Shown here in pieces: positions 19,317 through 27,377 of a DNA stretch of 64,000 nucleotides; the first letter of the stretch is position 1, and each line of letters opens with the position of its first letter. Source of the stretch: CAWDVH01 sp963805705. GTDB lineage: Bacteria; Actinomycetota; Actinomycetes; Streptosporangiales; Streptosporangiaceae. Both the position numbers and the translations under genes were made by a program. The stretch covers positions 2,891,645 to 2,955,644 of the forward strand of contig CAWDVH010000001.1 of the NCBI GenBank assembly GCA_963805705.1, given 5' to 3'. The notes under the pieces are model-generated. The model saw only the letters and a program-made list of their open reading frames with translations. It was not told where the DNA came from and ran no database searches.

Positions 19317-19482
19317 GCCGGTCAGGCTCAGGTTCCGTCAGCCGGTCAGGCTCCGGCCCCGTCAGCCGGCCAGGCTCGGGTCAGGGAAGCCGGCCAGGTT
19401 CCGGCCCCGTAAGCCGGTCAGGCTCGGGCTCCGTCAGCCGGTCAGGCTCGGGTCAGGGAAGCCAGCCAGGCTCGGTTTCCTG
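19315..19482. repeat. 24-bp tandem repeat, seven units
   Basis: Seven contiguous units of exactly 24 bp, each starting with a variant of AAGCCGGTCAGGCTC and ending in CCGT or AGGG, fill the space between mreD and mrdA; the first unit overlaps the mreD stop. Units differ at a few positions, so this is an aged minisatellite. A degenerate extra unit may lie inside the end of mreD. Confidence 0.85.
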
Positions 19483-19514
19483 GCCCGCTGGCCAGCAGGC
19501 CGACGGTCCGGCCG

Positions 19515-21638
19515 GTGGCGGATAGGCAGCAGGAGGACGGGAGGGCTGGGTTGATCCGCGCATCCAGGGGCCGGCTGGCCGTTCTCTATCTGGTCGTGGC
19601 CGCGCTGCTGATCGGGCTCGGCGCCCGGGTGTGGTACCTGCAGGTCCTGAAGCGCACCTCGTACGTGGCCCTGGCCAACGAGGACCAGGTCAGGAACGTG
19701 ATCGAGCCGTCGGTGCGCGGGAACATCGTGGATGACATGGGCCGCCCGCTGGTGGACAACCGGTCGGAGCTTGTCATCTCGGTCAACATGGCCGACCTGT
19801 CGCAGGCCGCGGACGGGGGCACCGCGGAGCTGCGCAGGCTGGCCTCGCTGCTGAGCATGCCCGCCAAGACCCTGCTGGACAAGGTCCGGCTGTGCACGGC
19901 CGGCGTGCCCCAGCCATGCTGGCAGGGATCGCCGTACCAGCCGATCCCGGTGGCGCAGGGCGTGCCCGACAAGGTGGCGCTCCAGGTCCTGGAGAGCCGG
20001 TCGGAGTTCCCCGGCGTCACCGCCGGGGTGCAGCCGGTCACGCACTATGAGGAGCCGATCGCCACGGACACCGCCCAGGTGCTCGGGTACCTGCAGCCGA
20101 TCACGGCGCAGGAGGTCACCAGGCTCGGCCTGTCGGTCACGGGCTTCTCCGGGGTCGACCTGGTCGGCCAGGCCGGCCTGGAGCAGCAGTACGACAAGCA
20201 GCTGCGCGGCCGGTCGGGCGTTAAGAAGGTAGCGGTCAACGCCAGCGGCCAGGTGACGGGGACGATCGCCCAGACCAGGCCGAAAACCGGCGACACGCTG
20301 GTGACCAGCATCAGCACCCGGCTACAGGAAGACACCGAGAACGCGCTGGCCGCGGCGATCCGCCGGACGCAGGCCGAGGGCAACGTCAAGGCCACCACCG
20401 GGGCCGCGGTGGTGATGACCACCAGCGGCCGGGTCGTGGCCATGGCGAGCTACCCGACCTACGACCCGAAGATCTGGGCGGGCGGTATCTCCGCCCGCGA
20501 GTTCCGCAACTTGTTCGGCACCGCTGACTCCGAGCCGATCCTGAACCGCGCGACCCAGGGCCAGTACGCCCCCGGATCGACCTGGAAGGTGACCTCCACC
20601 GCCGCCGCCGTCGCGGCCGGCTACCCGCTCGACGGCCTGTACAGCTGCCCGGCCACCGTGACGATTGACGGCCATACGTACGCCAACGACGGCAGCCCGA
20701 GCCTGGGGGACATGAGCCTGGCTCAGGCCCTGGTGGTCTCGTGCGACACGGTCTTCTACAACCTCGCCTACAACACCTGGCTGAGGGACGACCGGAAGGC
20801 CGACGATGTCACCACCCCGCACGCCCGCGTGCAGCAAATGCAGAAGATGGAGCTGGGCTGGGGCTTCGGCCAGGACCCCGGAGTCGACCTGCCCGGCCAG
20901 AGCCCCGGCACGGTGCCCACCCGTGAGTGGCTGTACTACCTGTGGAAGGACAACGCGCATACCGGGCTGAACTGGTGCAAGCACGGTAACCCCAACGGCA
21001 CCTACATCCAGCAGATCGACTACGACGACTGCCAGTCAGGCAACGTCTGGACTCCCGGCCAGTCAGTGATCGCCGCCATCGGCCAGGGGTACGTGACCGT
21101 CACCCCGCTGCAGCTGGCCCGCGCCTATGCCGCCCTGGCCAACGGCGGCACGCTGTACCGCCCCCGGATCGGCGAGGCCCTGGTCAGCCCGGCCGGCGTG
21201 ACGCGCAAGATCAGCCCCCCGGTCGCGGGCCACCTGCCGGTGTCGAAGAACACGCTCGCCTACATCAGGAACGCGCTGGCCGGCGTCGTGACGCAGGGCA
21301 CGGCCGCCGGCGCGTTCTCCGGCTTCCCGCTGAGCAAGGTGTGCGTGGCGGGCAAGACCGGCACGGCGCAGGTCGCAGGCAACCTGGCGACCTCGGTCTT
21401 CGCGTCATTCGCGCCCTGTAACCATCCCAAGTACGTCGTCGTCATGATGATCCCTGACTCCGGTTACGGCGCGGATGTCTCCGCGCCGGCCGTCCGGCAG
21501 ATCTGGGACGACATCTACGGCCTTGAGGGCCACCAGGCGGCCCTGGCCGGAGGCCGGCTGCCCGCCGTGCCGCACATCGACAAGGCCGGTCATCTCGTGA
21601 CGGGGACAGGCTCCGGGCCGGCCAGGGGGCGGTCATGA
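19515..21638 (+). CDS. mrdA: Penicillin-binding protein 2 (elongation transpeptidase)
   Basis: Class B PBP of 707 residues from the first GTG; TTG at 19551, five bases after GGGAGGG, is an equally good start and would remove 12 residues. A single N-terminal membrane helix near residues 20-40 is followed by the pedestal domain and the transpeptidase domain. Active-site motifs are S355-T-W-K358, S409-C-D411 and K614-T-G616. It crosslinks peptidoglycan together with the glycosyltransferase RodA, whose gene overlaps by four bases. Confidence 0.92.
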   Translation: MADRQQEDGRAGLIRASRGRLAVLYLVVAALLIGLGARVWYLQVLKRTSYVALANEDQVRNVIEPSVRGNIVDDMGRPLVDNRSELVISVNMADLSQAADGGTAELRRLASLLSMPAKTLLDKVRLCTAGVPQPCWQGSPYQPIPVAQGVPDKVALQVLESRSEFPGVTAGVQPVTHYEEPIATDTAQVLGYLQPITAQEVTRLGLSVTGFSGVDLVGQAGLEQQYDKQLRGRSGVKKVAVNASGQVTGTIAQTRPKTGDTLVTSISTRLQEDTENALAAAIRRTQAEGNVKATTGAAVVMTTSGRVVAMASYPTYDPKIWAGGISAREFRNLFGTADSEPILNRATQGQYAPGSTWKVTSTAAAVAAGYPLDGLYSCPATVTIDGHTYANDGSPSLGDMSLAQALVVSCDTVFYNLAYNTWLRDDRKADDVTTPHARVQQMQKMELGWGFGQDPGVDLPGQSPGTVPTREWLYYLWKDNAHTGLNWCKHGNPNGTYIQQIDYDDCQSGNVWTPGQSVIAAIGQGYVTVTPLQLARAYAALANGGTLYRPRIGEALVSPAGVTRKISPPVAGHLPVSKNTLAYIRNALAGVVTQGTAAGAFSGFPLSKVCVAGKTGTAQVAGNLATSVFASFAPCNHPKYVVVMMIPDSGYGADVSAPAVRQIWDDIYGLEGHQAALAGGRLPAVPHIDKAGHLVTGTGSGPARGRS

Positions 21639-22879
21639 GCCTGCGCCCCGTCGGCCTGCGCCCCGGTGGCTTTCGTCCCGGCGGGCTCGGCACAGGCAGT
21701 CTCTCCAGCCGGGGGCGGGGCTGGCGGCCGTGGGCCCTGCTGCGGCGGGCGGCCGGCCGGCAGTCGCCGCTGCGCCACCTCGACTGGCTGCTGCTCGGCG
21801 CGGTGCTCGCGCTCAGCCTGATCGGCACGCTGCTGGTCTGGTCGGCGACCGAGCCGGCCCTGGTCCATGCGGGCGCCGACCCCCGTACCTACCTGACCAA
21901 GCAGCTGCTCAATATCGCCCTCGGCCTCATCTTCATGACCGTCGTGAGCATGCTCGATCACCGTCAGCTGCGGCTGTACGCGCCGTTCCTCTATGGCTTG
22001 TCCTGCCTGGGGCTGCTCATCGTGCTGACTCCGCTCGGGAGCATCGTCAACGGGGCGCACTCGTGGATCTCGCTCCCTGGCGGCTTCCAGATCGAGCCGT
22101 CGGAGTATGCCAAGATCGCGATCATCCTGATCGCCGCCATGATCCTGGGCGACCTGCGGCACGTGGACGCCCGGCCAGGGCTGCGGGCGGTCGGGCTGAC
22201 TATCGCCTGCGCGGCGGTGCCGATCGTGCTGGTGGTGCTGGAGCCCGATCTCGGCGCGACGACCCTGATGGTCACCCTGCTGGTGGGGCTGATCGCGCTG
22301 TCGGGCATCCGGCTGCGCTGGCTGGCCGGGCTGGCCGGGACGGCGGTGCTGACGGTCGTCGTGGTGCTGAACCTGCACCTGCTGAAGGCCTACCAGCTGA
22401 GGCGGCTGACGGCGTTCCTCCACCCGGCGTCCGATCCCCGCGGGGCCGGCTACAGCGCGGCCCAGGCCAAGATCGCCATCGGCTCGGGCGGCTTGTCCGG
22501 CCAGGGGCTCTTTCACGGCCAGCTGATCGCCGGGAACTTCGTGCCCGAGCAGCACACCGACTTCATCTTCGCAGTCGCGGGCGAGGAGCTTGGCTTCGCC
22601 GGGACCGTCGTGATCATCTGCCTGCTCGCGGTGGTACTGCTGCGGGCGCTGCGGATCGCGGCTCGCGCCGACGACCAGTTCGGCATGCTCGTCGCGTCCG
22701 GGATCGCGATCTGGTTCGCGGTGCAGGCGTTCATCAACATCGGGATGACGGTCGGGATCATGCCCGTGACCGGGCTGCCGCTCCCGTTCGTGTCCTACGG
22801 CGGGTCAGCCATGTTCGCCGACATGATCGCCATCGGCGTCCTGCAGACCGTCCACCGCCACCGTTCCGTCTTCAGCTGA
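21635..22879 (+). CDS. rodA: Rod shape-determining protein RodA (SEDS glycosyltransferase)
   Basis: SEDS-family peptidoglycan polymerase of 414 residues with about ten membrane helices after a ~45-residue Arg/Gly/Pro-rich N-terminus. SEDS hallmarks are visible: HSWISLPGGFQIEPSEYAK, then the late segment EQHTDFIFAVAGEELGF and the C-terminal GLPLPFVSYGGS. The ATG start lies within the mrdA stop (ATGA). RodA pairs with PBP2 from the gene before. The last helices end shortly before the convergent TauE-like gene, 26 bp away. Confidence 0.94.
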   Translation: MSLRPVGLRPGGFRPGGLGTGSLSSRGRGWRPWALLRRAAGRQSPLRHLDWLLLGAVLALSLIGTLLVWSATEPALVHAGADPRTYLTKQLLNIALGLIFMTVVSMLDHRQLRLYAPFLYGLSCLGLLIVLTPLGSIVNGAHSWISLPGGFQIEPSEYAKIAIILIAAMILGDLRHVDARPGLRAVGLTIACAAVPIVLVVLEPDLGATTLMVTLLVGLIALSGIRLRWLAGLAGTAVLTVVVVLNLHLLKAYQLRRLTAFLHPASDPRGAGYSAAQAKIAIGSGGLSGQGLFHGQLIAGNFVPEQHTDFIFAVAGEELGFAGTVVIICLLAVVLLRALRIAARADDQFGMLVASGIAIWFAVQAFINIGMTVGIMPVTGLPLPFVSYGGSAMFADMIAIGVLQTVHRHRSVFS

Positions 22880-22905
22880 GCGCCGCAGCCGGGCCGGGCG
22901 GGCAG

Positions 22906-23844
22906 CTAGCCGGACGGCCCGCGCGGGCCGGTGGCCAGGCTCGGATCATCCGTGCTCGCCGGATGCGCCGGCTTCCCGTTGCGCCACGGCCGGGCGATGG
23001 CGAGCCACGCGCACGTGCCCGCGAGCAGGACGGCGCACAGGATCCAGCCCAGCGCCGTCGTCGCGACCCCGATGTACTTCAGGCCCGACGCGAAGATCAC
23101 GAACGTGATGATGGGCCTGATGTAGCGGTCGGGGGCCCGTGACGACAGGAACGACCCGACCAGGACCGCCGGGACGCTCCCGATGACGATGGACGCCGAG
23201 ACCGCGAACTCCACATGGCCGAACGCCAGAGCCCCGACCGCCGCCGCCAGCGTCAGCGGCACGGCCTGGGTCAGGTCCGTGCCCACCAGCTGGCCGGCGC
23301 TCAGCATCGGGTAAAGGAACAGCAGCAGGACGATCATCAAGGATCCCGAGCCGACCGAGGTCATCCCGACGATGATGCCGCCGATCATGCCGATGCACAC
23401 GGTGGGCAGTGGCCGGCACACGATGTCCTGAACGATGACCGTGCGCTGCTGGCCGCTGCGCAGGTCAAGAACGTAACGCAGCACCATGGCCGCGGCCCCG
23501 GCCAGCAGCGCGGCGCCGAGCGCGGTCTCGACCCGGTCCTGCGCGGCGGATGAGCTGCCGAACAGGTGCAGGAGGTAGGCGCCGACGAACGCCATCGGCA
23601 CGGAGCCGACGACCATCCAGCCGACCAGAGCCAGGTTCACCGTGCCCTTGCGCAGGTGCACGGCGGCACCGACCGGGCGCATCAGCACGGCGGCGACCAG
23701 GTCGCTGGAGATGGCGGTCGAGGGCTTCACGCCGAACAGCAGGATCAGCATGGGCGTCATCAGCGCGCCCCCGCCCGCTCCGGTCAGGCCGACCAGCAGC
23801 CCGACAACGGCGCTGCCGAGCACGATGTAGGGATCGACGTGCAT
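22906..23844 (-). CDS. TauE/SafE family membrane permease
   Basis: Protein of 312 residues with about eight membrane helices. The N-terminal repeat GLLVGLTGAGGGALMTP and its counterpart GGIIVGMTSVGSGSLM are the two family signature loops. Members are proposed to export sulfite, sulfoacetate or other small organosulfur anions; the substrate here is unknown. The ATG at 23844 follows GGGGAGGA. The last ~35 residues are polar. It is convergent with rodA and divergent from the radical SAM gene. Confidence 0.85.
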   Translation of the reverse strand: MHVDPYIVLGSAVVGLLVGLTGAGGGALMTPMLILLFGVKPSTAISSDLVAAVLMRPVGAAVHLRKGTVNLALVGWMVVGSVPMAFVGAYLLHLFGSSSAAQDRVETALGAALLAGAAAMVLRYVLDLRSGQQRTVIVQDIVCRPLPTVCIGMIGGIIVGMTSVGSGSLMIVLLLFLYPMLSAGQLVGTDLTQAVPLTLAAAVGALAFGHVEFAVSASIVIGSVPAVLVGSFLSSRAPDRYIRPIITFVIFASGLKYIGVATTALGWILCAVLLAGTCAWLAIARPWRNGKPAHPASTDDPSLATGPRGPSG

Positions 23845-23957
23845 GGTCCTCCCCTGATGAGCCTGCCTACATGATGCCGGCCGGCCGGGGCCGCGGCGGC
23901 CTACTCGCCAGAAAAGCTCCTGCTGACGCCGATGTCGCCACCCCGCCGGCGTCGCCG

Positions 23958-23969
23958 TAGGCTGTGACG
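23958..23969 (+). promoter_or_regulatory. -10 element, leaderless start for the radical SAM gene
   Basis: TAGGCT at 23958-23963 is followed after six bases by the ATG at 23970, with no ribosome site. This matches the actinobacterial leaderless pattern and favours 23970 over the in-frame GTG at 23964. Confidence 0.5.
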
Positions 23970-26009
23970 ATGCCTGTGCAGTCCGTGTATGACCGGCTGG
24001 AGCCGCTGCTCCCGCTGGTCCGCAAGCCGGTCCAGTACGTCGGCGGCGAGCTGAACTCGGTGGTCAAGGACTGGGATGCCGCCGAGGTTCGATGGGCGCT
24101 GATGTACCCCGATGCCTACGAGGTGGGCCTGCCCAACCAGGGCCTACAGATCCTCTACGAAGTCCTGAACGAGCAGGACGGCGTGCTCGCCGAGCGCACC
24201 TACAGCGTCTGGCCGGACCTGGAGAATCTGATGCGCGAGCGTCAGATTCCCCAGTTCACGGTCGACGCGCACCGGCCGGTCCGGGCGTTCGACGTGCTCG
24301 GCGTGAGCTTCGCCACTGAACTCGGCTACACCAACCTGCTGACGGCTCTGGACCTGGCCGGGATACCGCTGTGCGCGGCGGAGCGGGGCCCTGATGACCC
24401 GCTGGTGCTGGCGGGCGGGCACTCGGCGTTCAACCCCGAGCCGATCGCGGAGTTCATCGACGGCGCCGTACTCGGCGACGGCGAGCAGGTGGTGCTGGTC
24501 ATCACCGAGCTGGTACGGACCTGGAAGCGGGCCAGGCCCGGCGGCCGGGACGGGCTGCTGCTCCAGCTCGCCGCCGCCGGCGGGGTCTACGTCCCGCGGT
24601 TCTATGACGTCGGCTATCTCCCGGATGGCGGGATCGGGCGGGTGACGCCCAGCCGGCCAGGCGTCCCGCGCGCTGTCGCCAAGCACACCGTCATGGACCT
24701 GGATTCCTGGCCGTACCCGCGCACGCCGCTGGTCCCCGTGGCCGAGGCGGTGCACGAGCGGTTCAGCGTAGAGATCTTCCGCGGCTGTACCAGGGGGTGC
24801 CGGTTCTGCCAGGCCGGGATGATCACCCGGCCGGTCCGGGAGCGGTCCATCACCACGATCGGCGAGATGGTCGACGCCGGGCTGGCGGCCACCGGCTTCC
24901 AGGAAGTCGGCCTGCTGTCGCTGTCCAGCGCCGACCATAGCGAGATCAACGAGATCGCCGTGGATCTCGCTGACCGGTACGAGGGCACCAATACCGGGCT
25001 GTCCCTGCCGTCGACCAGGGTGGACGCGTTCAATGTGACGCTGGCGGACGAGCTGAGCCGGGGCGGGCGGCGCTCTGGGCTGACCTTCGCCCCGGAAGGC
25101 GGGACCGACCGGATCCGCAAGGTGATCAACAAGATGGTCACCGAGGAAGACCTGATCAAGACCGTCACCACCGCGTTCGCCAGCGGGTGGCTGCAGGTCA
25201 AGCTGTACTTCATGTGCGGGCTGCCGACCGAGACCGACGAGGACGTGCTGGCCATCGCCAGGGTCGCGCACCGGGTGATCGAGGCGGGCCGCGCGGCCAG
25301 CGGCCGGCGGGACATCCGGTGCACCGTGTCGATCGGGGCCTTCGTCCCCAAGCCGCACACGCCCTTCCAGTGGGCGGGCCAGTGCGACCACCAGACGGTA
25401 GACGCCCGGCTGCGCAAGCTCGGCGCGGCCCTGCGGGCCAACCGCAACTACGGCAAGTCGGTCGGCTTCCGCTATCACGACGGCCGGCCATCGGCGATCG
25501 AGGGACTGCTGTCGCGCGGCGACCGGCGAGTCGCCGCCGTCATCAGGGCGGCCTGGGAAGACGGCGCGCGGTTCGACGGCTGGAGTGAGTATTTCTCCTT
25601 CGAGCGCTGGGAGCGCTGCGCGGCCAGCGCCCTGGCCGGCCAGGGCGTGGACCTGGCCTGGTACACGACCAGGGAGCGCCCGTACGCAGAGGTGCTGCCC
25701 TGGGATCACCTGGACGCCGGCCTGGACCGCGACTGGCTCTGGCAGGACTGGCTGGATGCGATCAACCCGGACGGGCCCGCCGAGGTAGATGACTGCCGCT
25801 GGACGCCCTGCTTCGAGTGCGGCGTGTGCCCGGCTATGGACACCGAGATCCAGGCCGGCCCGACCGGGGCGAGGCTGCTCCCGCTCACGCCGGTTTCCGC
25901 TGTCTCGGTTTCCGCTGCCGGAGTTTCCGCTCCGCCGTCACTAGCCTCGGGCGGGCACGTTTCGGGACGCGTATCCGTTTCGGATGTGACGACAGGGAGT
26001 GGCGGGTAG
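23970..26009 (+). CDS. TIGR03960-type B12-binding-like radical SAM protein
   Basis: Radical SAM protein of 679 residues. The N-terminal ~190 residues resemble the cobalamin-binding-like domain of B12-dependent radical SAM enzymes. The cluster motif C-x3-C-x2-C is visible in GCTRGCRFCQAG near residue 273. A C-terminal CFECGVCP motif may hold another metal. The conserved partner, a DUF2344 protein, starts directly after the stop, and RNase E and L21/L27 follow; this neighbourhood is conserved in actinobacteria. The exact reaction is not known; RNA modification is an inference from context. Confidence 0.88.
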   Translation: MPVQSVYDRLEPLLPLVRKPVQYVGGELNSVVKDWDAAEVRWALMYPDAYEVGLPNQGLQILYEVLNEQDGVLAERTYSVWPDLENLMRERQIPQFTVDAHRPVRAFDVLGVSFATELGYTNLLTALDLAGIPLCAAERGPDDPLVLAGGHSAFNPEPIAEFIDGAVLGDGEQVVLVITELVRTWKRARPGGRDGLLLQLAAAGGVYVPRFYDVGYLPDGGIGRVTPSRPGVPRAVAKHTVMDLDSWPYPRTPLVPVAEAVHERFSVEIFRGCTRGCRFCQAGMITRPVRERSITTIGEMVDAGLAATGFQEVGLLSLSSADHSEINEIAVDLADRYEGTNTGLSLPSTRVDAFNVTLADELSRGGRRSGLTFAPEGGTDRIRKVINKMVTEEDLIKTVTTAFASGWLQVKLYFMCGLPTETDEDVLAIARVAHRVIEAGRAASGRRDIRCTVSIGAFVPKPHTPFQWAGQCDHQTVDARLRKLGAALRANRNYGKSVGFRYHDGRPSAIEGLLSRGDRRVAAVIRAAWEDGARFDGWSEYFSFERWERCAASALAGQGVDLAWYTTRERPYAEVLPWDHLDAGLDRDWLWQDWLDAINPDGPAEVDDCRWTPCFECGVCPAMDTEIQAGPTGARLLPLTPVSAVSVSAAGVSAPPSLASGGHVSGRVSVSDVTTGSGG

Positions 26010-27011
26010 ATGCCGCGGTCGGGTCCGGTCGGGCCGCCGCCTGCGCCAACCGTCCAGCGGCTGGCGATCCGGTATGCTAAGAGAGGCAGGATGCGCTTCG
26101 CGAGCCACCGGGACATTGCGCGGGCGGTCGAGCGCGGGGTGCGGAAAGCCGGCTTGCCGGTTGCCTACTCCGCGGGCTTTTCGCCGCACCCGAAGATTTC
26201 GTATCCCGGCGGCGCCTCGACCGGGACTGCGAGCGAGGCCGAGTACCTGGAGCTCTCGCTCACCGCGCCGTGCGTTCCCGCTGACATCAGGGAGCGCCTG
26301 GATGCGGCCCTGCCGGACGGGATTGACGTGATCGAGGTCGCCGAGATGACCAGCGCGTCCGACGCGCTGAGACTTGAGGCCTCGGAGTGGGAGATGATCT
26401 TGCCAGGGGTCGCGCCAGCGGAGGCGGCCAGGGCAGCGCAGGCGTTCCTCGACGCGCCGGTCGCGGAGGTAGAACGCCTGACTGGCAAGGGGATTCGGCG
26501 GTTCGATGCCCGCTCCGCCGTGGTCAGTCTTGAGCTTGACCGGCGTGCCAGGCAAGACCGGGACGCCGGATGTGCGATACTTCGAATGGTTGTTCGGCAG
26601 ATGACACCTGCTGTCCGACCCGATGACATCCTGGCCGCACTCAGCCACATGTCGGCCCTCGAGCCATCGTCGCCCCCGCTGGTGACGCGGCTGGCGCAGG
26701 GGCCGCTCGGCAGGGAGGCTGCCGCCGGGACTGACGCCCCCCGGATATCCGGGGCGGCGGAGTCCTCCGGGCCGTCCCGGCCCGCGGCGGAAGTGCCCCT
26801 GCCTGCAGGGCAGAGCACGGCACAGGGGCAGGAAAAGGCAACGCGCCTGGATGGGGGGCATGCCCAAGGGGCATGCACCGCGTCAGTGAGCGCGTACGAA
26901 CAGCTCCCGCGTGGCGCGGAGGGCCCGGATACGGGACCGTGCGCCCGGGAGCCTGACGGGAGAGAATGCCCGGATGCTCGAAACCGAGCGGCAGAACAGA
27001 CAGTCAGATAG
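26010..27011 (+). CDS. TIGR03936 / DUF2344 family protein
   Basis: Protein of 333 residues; residues ~15-225 form the DUF2344 domain, with the conserved RYAKRGRMRFASHRDIARA start and AGFSPHPKISYP. In some bacteria this domain is fused to the C-terminus of the TIGR03960 radical SAM protein, supporting joint action; here the ATG directly follows that gene's stop. The last ~100 residues are disordered and have no recognised fold. The 3' end overlaps the likely start of the RNase E reading frame at 26974 by 38 bases. Confidence 0.85.
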   Translation: MPRSGPVGPPPAPTVQRLAIRYAKRGRMRFASHRDIARAVERGVRKAGLPVAYSAGFSPHPKISYPGGASTGTASEAEYLELSLTAPCVPADIRERLDAALPDGIDVIEVAEMTSASDALRLEASEWEMILPGVAPAEAARAAQAFLDAPVAEVERLTGKGIRRFDARSAVVSLELDRRARQDRDAGCAILRMVVRQMTPAVRPDDILAALSHMSALEPSSPPLVTRLAQGPLGREAAAGTDAPRISGAAESSGPSRPAAEVPLPAGQSTAQGQEKATRLDGGHAQGACTASVSAYEQLPRGAEGPDTGPCAREPDGRECPDARNRAAEQTVR

Positions 27012-27290
27012 TGATGGGCCGGCAGCACCTGGCGCGGAGAGCCAGGGAAGTCAGGAGACTCAGGAAACGGGAGGGCAGGGGCGCAGGCTGCTCCGCCGAG
27101 CCCGCCGGGCCGTGACGCGGCCAGCCGGTCCGCCGGCAGATGCAGCTGGCGGCCAGGCCAGCGCAGCCAGCAGCGCGGGGCCAGCTCGTACAGGGCCAGC
27201 TAGCACGGGGCCAGACAGCGCGGTGCTGCCTAGTGCCGGACCAGCGAGTGCGGTGCCAGCGGCGATCTTGCCGCCGGCCCGTCGGCCGGG
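26974..27290 (+). pseudogene. Out-of-frame N-terminal segment of RNase E
   Basis: From the ATG at 26974 the frame encodes MLETERQNRQ..., then LLRRARRAVTRPAGPPA, which is the characteristic start of actinobacterial RNase E/G proteins. The similarity ends near 27,230-27,300. From there the downstream rne frame, open only after a TAG at 27231, carries matching Ala/Pro/Arg-rich text (QAPPKRRRPARS). One missing or extra base in this GC-rich stretch would join the two. It may be a sequencing error, a true mutation in a disordered region, or a programmed shift. Confidence 0.55.
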
Positions 27291-27377
27291 CCAGGTCCGG
27301 CCGCGCCGGATCCGGCGCAGGCGCCGCCTAAGCGCCGCCGGCCCGCCCGGTCCCCGGCCTCCACCCCGGATGGCCCC

